Below, piece after piece: positions 53,109 to 62,181 of a DNA stretch of 64,000 bases. The position numbers and the translations under genes were made by a program. The stretch is from Nocardia brasiliensis ATCC 700358 (GTDB taxonomy: Bacteria; Actinomycetota; Actinomycetes; Mycobacteriales; Mycobacteriaceae), in NCBI RefSeq assembly GCF_000250675.2, contig NC_018681.1, positions 3,658,001 to 3,722,000 of the forward strand, in the 5' to 3' direction. Numbering within the stretch: the first letter of the stretch is position 1; every line of letters begins with the position of its first letter. The notes beneath the pieces are model-generated. The model did not search any database and was not told the DNA's origin. It saw only the letters and a program-made list of their open reading frames with translations.

Positions 53109-53921
53109 TCACTTCAAGCCGGACCGCACGAAGGCGTTGACGATATGCCGTTGCAGCAGCAGGTACATCAGCAACACCGGCAGGCAGGCGAGGCTGGCCA
53201 GCGCCATCATCGGCCCCCACTGATCGCCCTCGGTGCCCATGAAGCTGCGCAGCCCGAGCTGCAGCACGCTGTTGGACTGGCGCAGCACCACCGCGGGCCA
53301 GAAGTACTCGTTCCAGGCGTTGATGAAGAGCAGAATGCCCAGGGCCGCCAGGGCGGGCCGCAGATTCGGCACCACGACCGTCCAGAGGATCGACCACGAC
53401 GAGCGCCCGTCGATCTTGGCCGCCGCCACCAGCTCCTTGGGAAAACTCGCCATGTGCTGGCGCAGCATCAGCACCGCGAGCGCCGAGCACAGGGTCGGCA
53501 GCACGACGCCGATCAGCGAGTTGATCAACCCGAGCTGGGTGAGCAGCACGTAATTCGGCAGCATCGTCACCTGGAACGGCACCAGCCAGGTGCCGACGAA
53601 CGCGAGGTACAGCAGCTTCTGCAACGGAAAGGTGTACATCGCGAACGCGTACGAGGCCAGCAGGGCCACCAGTAGCTGTCCCGCCGCCGACAGCGCGGCG
53701 ATGAAGAAGGTGTTGCCGATCAGCCCCACCACGTCCACCTTGTCGGCGGCGTCGGTGTAGTTGGCGAACGAGATCGGCCACGGAATCGGCGACAGCGAGG
53801 TGACGTCTTCGGGGCGCCGCAGCGAGGTGGCGAACAGCCAATAGATCGGGAACACGCACACCACGGCGGTGACCGCGAGCAGCACGTGGCTGCCCGCGGT
53901 GCGCAGTCGTTCAATCATCAT
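53109..53921 (-). CDS. ugpE: ABC transporter permease, UgpE/MalG type
   Basis: Inner-membrane permease of 270 residues with six helices, the second permease of a CUT1-type importer. The EAA loop for the ATPase is ELVAAAKIDGRSSWSILWTVVVP, and the C-terminal IVNAFVRSGLK is the classic MalG ending. It starts at ATG 53921 or 53918, overlapping the UgpA stop by a few bases, and is the last gene of the leftward operon. Ugp naming rests on the gene set and similarity in layout; a sugar substrate is possible. Confidence 0.9.
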   Translation of the reverse strand: MMIERLRTAGSHVLLAVTAVVCVFPIYWLFATSLRRPEDVTSLSPIPWPISFANYTDAADKVDVVGLIGNTFFIAALSAAGQLLVALLASYAFAMYTFPLQKLLYLAFVGTWLVPFQVTMLPNYVLLTQLGLINSLIGVVLPTLCSALAVLMLRQHMASFPKELVAAAKIDGRSSWSILWTVVVPNLRPALAALGILLFINAWNEYFWPAVVLRQSNSVLQLGLRSFMGTEGDQWGPMMALASLACLPVLLMYLLLQRHIVNAFVRSGLK

Positions 53922-54879
53922 GGAAAGCAACCTTTTCCGAGATCCAGACCAGGATCCCGGCGAGCACACCGAATCCGGCGAACAGCAGCACTCCGGCCGC
54001 GGCACTCAGCCCCGCGTCGAAGGAGTGGAAGGCGTAGTCCCACAGCAGGTAGTAGATATTGGTCGTGGCCTGCGCGGGCCCGCCCTGGGTCATCGAATCG
54101 ATCAACGGGAAGGTCAGCACCGGGCTGAGCAGCACGGTGGTGAGCACCAGGAACAGCACACTGGGGGACAGCAGTGGCAACGTGATCCACCGCCGGATCT
54201 GACCGGCGCTCGCACCGTCCACCCGCGCGGCCTCGTCGTAATCTCCGCTGATACTTGCCAATCCGGCCCACACCACCAGGACCGAGAAGCCGAGCAGCTG
54301 CCAGCCGGTGATCCCGATGATCACCGCGTGGGCCGTGCTCGCGTCGTACACCCAGTTGCGGTCCGAGCCGAGCAACTGGTCGACGAACCCGCCGCCCGGG
54401 TGCAGCAGCCACCGCCAAACAGCCGCTGCCGCAACGGGAGCGACGAGAAACGGGACGAAGATCAGCGCCTGATAGACCGTTCTGGCCCGCCCCCGCACCC
54501 GCTTGCTCGCCAGCGCGATCAACACCGGCAGTACCACGGTGAAGGGCAGCATGCCGAGGATCAGCGCGCCGGTGCGGCCGATCGATTGCCAGAACGCGGG
54601 CAGGTCCATCAGCCGGGCGTAGTTGGCGGTGCCGACCGGTTTCATCGGCGTGGTCGGCAGCAGATTCCAGGAGTACGTGGACAATTCAGCCGCCTGGACG
54701 AGCGGCCGGTAGGTCCAGATCACGAGCAGGAACAGGGCGGGTGCCAAGTACAGGTACGGCACCACGAACCGCCCCGCCCGGCGGAATCGGGCGAGGCGGG
54801 GCGCGGACGGCACCGGGGTGAGGGCAGCGGCCGGCTCGGCCGCCGCGTCGGCGGTGCGCGGCAGGTCGACGACGAACAC
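53911..54879 (-). CDS. ugpA: ABC transporter permease, UgpA/MalF type
   Basis: Inner-membrane permease of 322 residues with six main helices after a cytoplasmic Ala/Pro-rich start (LTPVPSAPRLARFRRAG). The EAA loop is YDEAARVDGASAGQIRRWITLPLL. It pairs with the overlapping UgpE gene. It starts at GTG 54879, three bases after the metallophosphoesterase stop, so expression is linked to that enzyme. Confidence 0.9.
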   Translation of the reverse strand: MFVVDLPRTADAAAEPAAALTPVPSAPRLARFRRAGRFVVPYLYLAPALFLLVIWTYRPLVQAAELSTYSWNLLPTTPMKPVGTANYARLMDLPAFWQSIGRTGALILGMLPFTVVLPVLIALASKRVRGRARTVYQALIFVPFLVAPVAAAAVWRWLLHPGGGFVDQLLGSDRNWVYDASTAHAVIIGITGWQLLGFSVLVVWAGLASISGDYDEAARVDGASAGQIRRWITLPLLSPSVLFLVLTTVLLSPVLTFPLIDSMTQGGPAQATTNIYYLLWDYAFHSFDAGLSAAAGVLLFAGFGVLAGILVWISEKVAFHDD

Positions 54880-54882
54880 GAC

Positions 54883-55740
54883 CTACCGCGCCTCCGCCGC
54901 CAGTGCGGCGAGCTGGTCGAGCACGTCTTGTTCGGCTCTGTCGTAGACGGTTTCGGCGGGGGTGGCCTCGATCGCGGTGGCCACCATGGTGGTGCCGAGC
55001 AGGTCGATCCGGCTGTAGCCGAAGCCGACGAGTCCGCGGTGCCGTCCGACCGGTGCGATCGTGTCGATCCGGTAGGACAGCGGTGGTCCGATCCAGACCG
55101 GGATGCCGCCGAGCGCGGCCGCGGCGGTGAGGTGGTTGTGCCCGCAGATGATCAGCCGCACATCGGTTCCCGCGATCACCTCGGCGAGCAGCTCGGGCTG
55201 TTCGAGCCGCAGCAGCTCGGTGGTGGCGTTCGGCGACGGGATCGGTGGGTGGTGCAGGACGAGCAGCGTGCCGTGCCGCGCGGGTGTGCGCAGCTCCTCT
55301 TCCAGCCAATCGAGTTGCTGCGCTTCGAGTTTGCCGTCGTGGCGGCGCGGCGTCGTGCTGTCCAGCGCGATGACGCGCAACCCCGCGACGTCGAAGACCT
55401 GGTCGAAGGTCACGTCGGGATCCACTGCGGCGCAGTCGCTGTCGAGCAGTTCGGTGCCGAAGGCCGCCCGGTCGTCGTGGTTGCCCATCGCGTAGACGGT
55501 CTGCGCACCGAGTTCGGCGGCCACCGGCTCGACCGCGTCGCGCAGGCGCCGATACGCTTCGGGCGTGCCGGTGTCGGTGAGATCACCGGACAGCACGATG
55601 GCGTCGATCGGCTGCTGCGAGGCGCGAATCTGTTGCAGCACATGGGTGAGGTTGGCGTAGGTGTCCACCATCCCGTGCACCAGCTCACCGGGGGGCCGGA
55701 TATGGGTGTCGGTGAGCTGGACGATCGTGACCGTGCTCAT
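54883..55740 (-). CDS. Metallophosphoesterase inside the ugp operon
   Basis: Calcineurin-like phosphodiesterase of 285 residues with all metal motifs: QLTDTHI (D, H), LSGDLTD (D), AMGNHDDR (N, H), LHHPP and CGHNHLT. No signal peptide is seen, so it acts in the cytoplasm. The domain resembles cyclic-nucleotide and glycerophosphodiester phosphodiesterases. Its ATG overlaps the UgpB stop (ATGA), and UgpA follows after 3 bp, so it probably hydrolyses the imported substrate, for example a glycerophosphodiester; this is inference from context. Confidence 0.88.
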   Translation of the reverse strand: MSTVTIVQLTDTHIRPPGELVHGMVDTYANLTHVLQQIRASQQPIDAIVLSGDLTDTGTPEAYRRLRDAVEPVAAELGAQTVYAMGNHDDRAAFGTELLDSDCAAVDPDVTFDQVFDVAGLRVIALDSTTPRRHDGKLEAQQLDWLEEELRTPARHGTLLVLHHPPIPSPNATTELLRLEQPELLAEVIAGTDVRLIICGHNHLTAAAALGGIPVWIGPPLSYRIDTIAPVGRHRGLVGFGYSRIDLLGTTMVATAIEATPAETVYDRAEQDVLDQLAALAAEAR

Positions 55741-57110
55741 GAGGCAGGCAGCAGTTTGGCGCCCTGCTCGCGGGCGGCGGTGAGCGTGGACTGCGGATCC
55801 TTGCCCTGGAACACGATCGCCTCGACGGCGTCCATCATGCCGTCGCGGATCTGCAGATAGTTCGTGCCCGGCATCGACACCCAGGGCTCCATATTCGCCA
55901 GCTGCGCGACGTTCGGCGCGAGCAGCGGGTTCTCGGCCGACCACTGCTTCAGTCCGGCCGGGTCGTCCATCAGCCCGGTGCGCAGCGGGAGATACCCGAT
56001 GCCGGACGAGATCTTGGTGTAGGCCTGCTCGCTGGTGAGGAACTTGATCAGCTCCCAGGAGGCGCGCTGCTTGACCGGGTCGTTGGACAGGATGTGCAGG
56101 GACGCACCGGAATTCGTCGGCACAGTCGGCTTGCTGCCGAAGCCGGGCATCGGCGCCGCGCGCAGGTCCCACTTGTCCTTGGCACCGGTGGTGAAGGTGC
56201 CCTGGATCGCGCTGGTCTCCAGGATCATGCCGATCTCACCGCGGGCGAAGGCCTCATAGCCCTGCTTCTGGTTGAGCTTCGGCATGCTGCCCGCCGCGAC
56301 GAGTTGCTGGTTCATCCGCGCGACCTCGACGACGGGCTCGTCGGCGAAGGTGAGGTTCTTGCGATCCTCGGTGATGACTCGGCCGCCATTGGACCGCACC
56401 AGTGACTGGAAGCACCAGTCCTTGGCGGTCTTGGTGAGGCAGTCGACGTAGATGCCGCCCTTGCCGGTCTTGCCGGTGATCGCGGCCGACGCCTCCGCGA
56501 CCTGCTGCCAGGTCGTCGGCGGCTTGGCCGGATCGAGCCCGGCGGCGCCGAAGAGCGAGGCGTTGTAATAGAGCACGGGCGTGGAGAAGACGAAGGGCAC
56601 GCCGTAGGTGTGGCCGTCCCAGTCCGCGAGCGTGCGGGCCTTCGGCGCGTAGGGATGTTTCGCGCCGTCGAAGTTGCGCTGTACCGCGTCCTTGGAGACC
56701 AGCTTGTCCAGCGGTTTGGCGCCGAGCTGATGAATGGTGAAGTCCAGGTCGCTGAAGCCGAGTTGCGCGACATCGGGCGGGGTACCCGCGACCGTCTGGT
56801 TCTGGATACTGGAGATCGTGTCGGTGGCCGGGTTCGGGCTGTTGCCCTGCGGCTTCTGCGCGGTCACCGTGATATTCGGGAACTTGGTCCGGAAGTCGGC
56901 GATGAGCGTGTTGAAGGTATCGGTCCACGCTCCGGCGAGTCCGTAGTTGTAGGACTCGAACACGATGGACACCTGCTGATCCGGCTGCAGTTCCGGAATC
57001 TGTGCGGTGTCGGCGTTCGAATCGGTGGTGGTGCTCCCGAGTCCGCCGCATGCGCTGAGCGCGACGGTGGTTGCGAACACCAGGCCCAAGATGGGCGCGG
57101 TGCGTTTCAC
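55737..57110 (-). CDS. ugpB: Extracellular solute-binding lipoprotein, UgpB-like
   Basis: Substrate-binding protein of 457 residues for the ABC importer. The signal peptide ILGLVFATTVA ends in lipobox LSAC. The GTG at 57110 is taken as start because GAGGAG lies 6 bases before it; an ATG at 57128 would place that site inside the gene. The body shows the family-1 solute-binding pattern (FESYNYGLAGAWTDTFNTLI, AGTPPDVAQLG, GVPFVFSTPVLYYN). The ligand may be glycerol 3-phosphate, glycerophosphocholine or a sugar; it cannot be fixed by eye. Confidence 0.88.
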   Translation of the reverse strand: MKRTAPILGLVFATTVALSACGGLGSTTTDSNADTAQIPELQPDQQVSIVFESYNYGLAGAWTDTFNTLIADFRTKFPNITVTAQKPQGNSPNPATDTISSIQNQTVAGTPPDVAQLGFSDLDFTIHQLGAKPLDKLVSKDAVQRNFDGAKHPYAPKARTLADWDGHTYGVPFVFSTPVLYYNASLFGAAGLDPAKPPTTWQQVAEASAAITGKTGKGGIYVDCLTKTAKDWCFQSLVRSNGGRVITEDRKNLTFADEPVVEVARMNQQLVAAGSMPKLNQKQGYEAFARGEIGMILETSAIQGTFTTGAKDKWDLRAAPMPGFGSKPTVPTNSGASLHILSNDPVKQRASWELIKFLTSEQAYTKISSGIGYLPLRTGLMDDPAGLKQWSAENPLLAPNVAQLANMEPWVSMPGTNYLQIRDGMMDAVEAIVFQGKDPQSTLTAAREQGAKLLPAS

Positions 57111-57155
57111 GGTGTTCTCCTCATTCATCGGTGTTTCGGACGGCGTTGTCCCGAG

Positions 57156-58289
57156 TCAGGCGACGGCGACCGGTGTTTCGGCGGTGTCGCGTTCGGTGTC
57201 CAGTTGTGGCTCCTGCCAGCTCATCCGCAGTCCGGAGGCCGGCTCGAACAGATGGATATGGGCGGGGTCGACGCGCAGTCCGATGCTGTCGCCGGCCTGT
57301 ACGCCGACCGGCCGCGGCGCTCGCGCGCACAGCGTGTGCTCGCCGGTGCCGAAGTGGACGAGTTCTTCACTGCCCAGGTTCTCGACCATGTGCACGCGGC
57401 CGCGGATGTCCATCGCGGCCGGATCGAGCCGTAGCTGCTCGGGCCGGATACCCGCGGTGACCTCGATGTCCGCCCCGAAAGACGTGGCATCGAAGGGCAA
57501 TTCGGCGTCGATACCCTCGGCCACCAGGTAGAGCCTGCCGCGGCGCTCGGTGATCACGCCGGGGAACAGGTTCATCGGCGGCGCACCGAGAAACCCTGCG
57601 ACGAAAGTGGATCGGGGCCGGTCGTACAGCTCGGTCGGCGTGCCGACCTGTTCCACCTGCCCGGCGTTGAGCAGCGCGATCCGGTCGGCCATGGTCATCG
57701 CCTCGACCTGATCGTGGGTGACGTAGAGAAACGTCGCCCCGAGTCTGCGATGCAGCGCGATCAGCTCGGCGCGGGTCGCGCTGCGCAGTTTGGCGTCCAG
57801 GTTGGACAGCGGCTCGTCCATCAGGAACGCGCCGGGATCGCGAACCATCGCGCGGGCCAGGGCGACTCGCTGTCGCTGCCCGCCCGAGAGCGCCGCGGGC
57901 CTGCGGCGCAGCAGTTCATCGAGCCCGAGTACCGCGGCCACCTCGGCCACCCGCTCGGCGATCTTCGCCCGCGGCGTGCGCCGCGCCCGCAACGGGAACC
58001 CGATGTTCTTCGCCACGGTCAGATGCGGGTACAGCGCGTAGCTCTGGAACACCATCGCGAGGTCCCGTTGCTGCGGCGCCCGATGCGTGATGTCGGTGTC
58101 GTCCAGCATGATCCGGCCGCCGGTCGGGTCCTCGAGTCCCGCGATCATTCGCAGCAGCGTGGATTTGCCGCAGCCGCTCGGCCCGAGCAGCACCAGGAAT
58201 TCGCCGTCGGCGATGTCGAGGCTCACCTCACGGACCGCGTAGGTCGCGCCGAATTGCTTCGACACCTTGTCGATGCGCAGTCTTGCCAC
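57156..58289 (-). CDS. ugpC: ABC transporter ATPase, UgpC/MsmK type
   Basis: ATPase of 377 residues energising the importer. Walker A GPSGCGKSTLLRMIAGLE, Q-loop VFQSYALYPHLTV, signature AALSGGQRQRVALARAM, Walker B GAFLMDEPLSNLD and switch His in YVTHDQVEAMTMADR are all present. The C-terminal third is the OB-fold regulatory domain typical of the MalK/UgpC group. It starts at GTG 58289, 12 bp after the hydrolase gene, and leads the transporter genes. Confidence 0.93.
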   Translation of the reverse strand: MARLRIDKVSKQFGATYAVREVSLDIADGEFLVLLGPSGCGKSTLLRMIAGLEDPTGGRIMLDDTDITHRAPQQRDLAMVFQSYALYPHLTVAKNIGFPLRARRTPRAKIAERVAEVAAVLGLDELLRRRPAALSGGQRQRVALARAMVRDPGAFLMDEPLSNLDAKLRSATRAELIALHRRLGATFLYVTHDQVEAMTMADRIALLNAGQVEQVGTPTELYDRPRSTFVAGFLGAPPMNLFPGVITERRGRLYLVAEGIDAELPFDATSFGADIEVTAGIRPEQLRLDPAAMDIRGRVHMVENLGSEELVHFGTGEHTLCARAPRPVGVQAGDSIGLRVDPAHIHLFEPASGLRMSWQEPQLDTERDTAETPVAVA

Positions 58290-58301
58290 CGGTTTTCCCC
58301 C

Positions 58302-59195
58302 TCAGCCGGGCAGTGCGCCGGCGACGATCCAGGTCGCGACACGGGCCGCGATCACCGGAGAATCCTTGACCCAGGTGAAGTGATCTCGATGCTCGACCGG
58401 CGCGTGCTCATCGATATGCCACTGGGTGACCGCGGCTTTCGGCATCCGGGACACCAGGAAGTCGACATTCGACTTGGGCCCGAGCACGTCGTCGGACAGC
58501 GAGATCGCCAGCACCGGCGTCGTCATGGCGCGCAGCAGCGTGTTGTACTGCCGCTCGGTGCCTTTCGGCCGGTAGTAGCTGGTGAGCGAGTGCATCGCCC
58601 AGTCGCGCATCACGCCGCCGGGCATCGGCGCCGGAATCAGCACGCCACCGGGCCAGTGCCCCTTCCACCGCGAGACCAGCCCGATCCACTGGATCTGGCT
58701 CAGTGCCTCGAACCAGCGGCGCGGCCCGAACGCCCACCAGAACACCGTCCCGGTGCCGATGACCGTGACCCCGGCGATCTCGCCGGGTTCGGCCGCCGCG
58801 TACAGCAACGCGAGCTGCCCACCGAGGCTGTGCCCGAAGAGGTGGACCGGCGCGTCCGGAAAGCGTTGCCGCACAGCGGCGACGATCGCGGGCAGGTCGA
58901 CCTCGAGCATTTCCCGGTAACCGAAGTCGCGATGCAACCCGAGTCCGGGCCGGGCCTCGCCGTGTGCCCGCAGATCGCAGGTGGCCACCGAAAGGCCCTG
59001 GGCATTCAGCTCTTTGGCGAGGGAAAGATAGTTCTTGGCCTTCATCGCCATGGCCGGCAGGATCAGCACGACCGGCGCGCCCGGCTTCTTGCCCGGCAGG
59101 AACCGCACGGTGAAGGTGACGTCGTCGGCGGTCGATACCGTCGCCGCCTCGAGCGTGGCGAACCCCGCCCGCTTCTCGGCGTCCGCGGTGGTCAC
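58302..59195 (-). CDS. Alpha/beta hydrolase
   Basis: Cytoplasmic hydrolase of 297 residues. Elements: VVLILPAMAMKAKNYLSLAK (oxyanion strand region), CDLRAHGEARPGLG, nucleophile Ser in LFGHSLGGQLALLY, Asp in LSDDVLGP and His in the EHRDHFTW region. It looks like a serine esterase or lipase-like enzyme. Its GTG overlaps the TGA of the thioesterase gene, and UgpC follows 12 bp on. A role in hydrolysing an ester of the transported compound is suggested by context only. Confidence 0.85.
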   Translation of the reverse strand: MTTADAEKRAGFATLEAATVSTADDVTFTVRFLPGKKPGAPVVLILPAMAMKAKNYLSLAKELNAQGLSVATCDLRAHGEARPGLGLHRDFGYREMLEVDLPAIVAAVRQRFPDAPVHLFGHSLGGQLALLYAAAEPGEIAGVTVIGTGTVFWWAFGPRRWFEALSQIQWIGLVSRWKGHWPGGVLIPAPMPGGVMRDWAMHSLTSYYRPKGTERQYNTLLRAMTTPVLAISLSDDVLGPKSNVDFLVSRMPKAAVTQWHIDEHAPVEHRDHFTWVKDSPVIAARVATWIVAGALPG

Positions 59196-59716
59196 CGGTC
59201 GCCCTCGGTGATCGTGACGTCGCAGACGTAGTCGAAGGTGAATTTGGCGACCACGACGTCGCTGTCATCGACCAGCACCGCCTTGCCGGACAGCTCGAAC
59301 CGGTTCGACACCGCGGCGTTCAGCACCTCGGCGAGTTCACGCTGGTCGACGGTGGCGATCGCACGGATCCGGCCCAGCGCGGGCTTGCGATAGGAGGCGG
59401 TGCCGGCGCGCAGCACCAAGCGCTCGACGGTGGACAGGCGAGCGGCCGCCGCACCGACGAAGGCGGCCGCGCCGCCGATGTCCGCGGCGGTGAACAGCGC
59501 ACCGGCGTGCACGGTGCCCATGTGGTTGCGCACGGTGTCCACGGCCGGGATCTCGACGACGGCCCGCTCCGGGCCGATCTCGGTGATGACCGTGCCGACG
59601 TGGCGGCCGAACGGCACCATGTCCTGCGATACGGCCCGCAGGTAGTCGTAATCGACGGCGGCGCCGTCCAGTTCGGGGTAGGCGGCGGCGAAACCGGCGA
59701 TCTCGCGCGTGGTCAT
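59192..59716 (-). CDS. Hotdog-fold thioesterase (PaaI/DUF4442-like)
   Basis: Protein of 174 residues with a hotdog fold. VRNHMGTVHAGALFTAADIGGAAAFVGA is the long helix and preceding catalytic loop of the PaaI-type acyl-CoA thioesterases, with conserved His/Asn near HMGTVHAG. It probably hydrolyses an acyl-CoA. It begins at ATG 59716, 32 bp after the acyl-CoA dehydrogenase stop, and overlaps the hydrolase start, so all three are in one transcript. Confidence 0.83.
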   Translation of the reverse strand: MTTREIAGFAAAYPELDGAAVDYDYLRAVSQDMVPFGRHVGTVITEIGPERAVVEIPAVDTVRNHMGTVHAGALFTAADIGGAAAFVGAAAARLSTVERLVLRAGTASYRKPALGRIRAIATVDQRELAEVLNAAVSNRFELSGKAVLVDDSDVVVAKFTFDYVCDVTITEGDR

Positions 59717-59748
59717 GGGTACTCCCTGCTGGGTTGAATGGGGTGTGC

Positions 59749-60906
59749 TCAGCGGTTGCGCAGTGCGCGGCGGGCGATCGACCAGCGCAGCACCTCGGAC
59801 GGGCCCTCGTAGATCCGGAACGCCCTGGCCTCCACCAGGAATCGCGCGACCAGGTAGTCCTCGCAGACGCCGAGACCACCGTGCAGCTGCACCGCCCGGT
59901 CGAGGACCCGCCAGACGGCTTCGGAGACGAACGTTTTCGCGATCGAGGCATCGTGGCGCGCCTGCGAGGAGGTGGGGCCCTGCGCGTCGATGGTCTCCGC
60001 CGCGGTGCGGATGATCCCGCGTGCCGCGGCGATATCGATCTCGTTGTCGGCGACCATGCCCTGGGCCAGGCCGTGATCCGCGATCGGCACACCGAAAGAG
60101 GTTCTGGTGCTGATGTGTTCGATGGCGAGATGGTGCGCGCGCACCGCCAGCCCCAGCCAGTTCATGCAGAACACCAGCCGGGACGGAGCGAGCCGCACCT
60201 GCGCCAGTGCCAGCCCCTGACCCACCGCGCCGAGTACCGCGGCATCCGGCACCTCGCAGTCGACGAAGGTGACTTCGCAGTGTCCGCCGGGCGCGCTGGT
60301 GTGGTCCAGCGTCGGCATCCGGCGTCCGACTCGCAGGCCGGGGTTGTCCTGGTCGACCAGGAACATCGTCGGGCCTTCGGTGGTGCGGGCCACGCAGATG
60401 GTGAAGGCGGCGCCCTGTGCGCCGGTGGTGAAGTGCTTGGCGCCGTTGATGACCCAGCCGCTGTCGGTCTCCTCGGCCACGGTTTGCAGCATGCCGGGAT
60501 CCGAGCCCGCACCCGGGGCGGGTTCGGTCATCGCGATGGCCGAGCGCACGTCACCGGCGGCCAGCGGTGCGAGGTAGCGCTGCTGCTGTTCGGCGTCGGC
60601 GACGTGCGCGAGCAGATGAATATTGCCGTCGTCGGGTGCCCAGGCGTTGACCGCGAGCGGCCCGAGCAGGCTGGCGCCCGCGGCCTCCAGCACCTGTGCC
60701 TGGGCTCGCGTGTCCAGGCCGAGCCCACCGTATTTCTGGTCCGACAGCGGGCCGAACACGCCCGCCTCTTTCGCCTTCTTCTGCAGGTCCAGACGCAGCG
60801 CGTCGTCCATCACCCGACCGTCGACGACGACCTCGCGTTCCACCGGAACGACCTGGTCACGAATGAACTGGGTGGTCTTGTCCACCAATTGGCCCACAGT
60901 GGTCAT
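59749..60906 (-). CDS. Acyl-CoA dehydrogenase
   Basis: FAD enzyme of 385 residues that forms the alpha,beta double bond of an acyl-CoA. Seen: SAIAMTEPAPGAGSDPGML (FAD loop), HFTTGAQGAAFTICVAR, STRTSFGVPIADHGLAQGMV, LHGGLGVCEDYLVARF and YEGPSEVLRWSIARR with the catalytic Glu of the C-terminal position. The length is normal. It is the first gene of the leftward series ending in ugpE. Chain-length preference is not evident. Confidence 0.92.
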   Translation of the reverse strand: MTTVGQLVDKTTQFIRDQVVPVEREVVVDGRVMDDALRLDLQKKAKEAGVFGPLSDQKYGGLGLDTRAQAQVLEAAGASLLGPLAVNAWAPDDGNIHLLAHVADAEQQQRYLAPLAAGDVRSAIAMTEPAPGAGSDPGMLQTVAEETDSGWVINGAKHFTTGAQGAAFTICVARTTEGPTMFLVDQDNPGLRVGRRMPTLDHTSAPGGHCEVTFVDCEVPDAAVLGAVGQGLALAQVRLAPSRLVFCMNWLGLAVRAHHLAIEHISTRTSFGVPIADHGLAQGMVADNEIDIAAARGIIRTAAETIDAQGPTSSQARHDASIAKTFVSEAVWRVLDRAVQLHGGLGVCEDYLVARFLVEARAFRIYEGPSEVLRWSIARRALRNR

Positions 60907-61144
60907 GGCGCAAGTTTCGGGTCCACCGGGCCGTGCGAGTCGGGGCGATAGTCAACGTCGATCGCCCGAATCGTCTGCGCGTTCGCCTGCTGCGTGCGGG
61001 TGCGTTGTCCGCGACGGTGGTCCTGGCTGACCGGCTGATCCGCCGCGGCCGCCGGGCCGGCGGCCCACCCGATCAGCGCCTACCAACGGTCGAGTGCGGC
61101 GCACGGTGCAGACCGGCTCGACCATCAGGGAAAGGGCCCAAGGC

Positions 61145-62077
61145 ATGACCGAGATTCCGGTGCTGGTGTCGGCTCGTCGCGACGAGGCCGAACGGGTATT
61201 TTCGCTCGAGCTGTCCGCTGCCTCGGGCGGTGATCTGCCGGGCTGGACGCCGGGCGCGCACATCGATGTCGCGGTGGATGCGGCGGGCGTGCGGCAGTAT
61301 TCGCTGTGCGGCGATCCGGCCGACCGGCGCAGGTGGCGGATCGCCGTACTGCACGAGCCGGACGGGCGCGGGGGTTCGGCGCAGCTGTACCGCACTGCGC
61401 TGCCGGGCACGCAGCTCCAGGTTTCGCTGCCCCGCAACAATTTCGAGCTGGTCGCGCGCGAGAGCTATGTGTTCGTCGCCGGTGGCATCGGTATCACGCC
61501 GATCCTGCCCATGGTGGCCGCCGCCGCGGCGGCCGGCGCCCGGTGGTCGCTGTACTACGGCGGGCGCACCCGGGCGCACATGGCGTTCGCCGACCAGCTC
61601 GCCGAGCGGTATCCGCACGCGGTCTTGCTCCCGCAGGACGAGCACGGCCTGCTGCCGCTCGCGACGATCCTGGCCGAGAGTCCCGCCGCCGCCGTGTATT
61701 GCTGTGGCCCCGAACCGCTGCTCGCCGCGGTGGAGGCCGAGGCCGCCGCCCGCGGTCTTCCTGTCCATCTCGAACGCTTCGTGCCCAAGCTGATCACGGC
61801 GACCCCGAATCGCCCGTTCGAGGTCCGAATCGCGAGCAGCGGTAAGACTTTCGCGATCGGTGCGCAGCAGTCCGTGGCCGACGTGCTGGAGCGGGCGGGC
61901 ATCGGCATCATCACCTCCTGCCGCGAAGGCACCTGCGGCACCTGTGAGACCGCCGTCCTCGCCGGGGCGATCGATCACCGCGATTCCCTGCTCACTGCCG
62001 CGGAGCAGGCACGCGGCGACACCATGATGCTCTGCGTCTCGCGCGCCCGCTCCGATGTGCTCGTGCTGGACCTCTGA
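61145..62077 (+). CDS. Phthalate-dioxygenase-reductase-type ferredoxin/flavin reductase
   Basis: Electron-transfer protein of 310 residues passing electrons from NAD(P)H through FMN to a plant-type [2Fe-2S] centre. An FMN-binding beta barrel (HIDVAVDAAGVRQYSLCGDP), a nucleotide domain (VAGGIGITPILPMV, CCGPEPLL) and the C-terminal ferredoxin domain with CREGTCGTCETAVLAG plus a later Cys (MLCVSRA) occur in this order. The ATG at 61145 is used. The partner oxygenase is not adjacent; a Rieske oxygenase or a P450 elsewhere is likely. It is divergent from the acyl-CoA dehydrogenase. Confidence 0.92.
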   Translation: MTEIPVLVSARRDEAERVFSLELSAASGGDLPGWTPGAHIDVAVDAAGVRQYSLCGDPADRRRWRIAVLHEPDGRGGSAQLYRTALPGTQLQVSLPRNNFELVARESYVFVAGGIGITPILPMVAAAAAAGARWSLYYGGRTRAHMAFADQLAERYPHAVLLPQDEHGLLPLATILAESPAAAVYCCGPEPLLAAVEAEAAARGLPVHLERFVPKLITATPNRPFEVRIASSGKTFAIGAQQSVADVLERAGIGIITSCREGTCGTCETAVLAGAIDHRDSLLTAAEQARGDTMMLCVSRARSDVLVLDL

Positions 62078-62181
62078 CGCGGCCTCTCGACTTGCCGGCG
62101 GGTTCCACGGTCGGCAGGCGGCACGCTCGGTGTGCCGAAACCCCTGAAACACCCAGCAACACAACAAGAAAGAATGCACAG

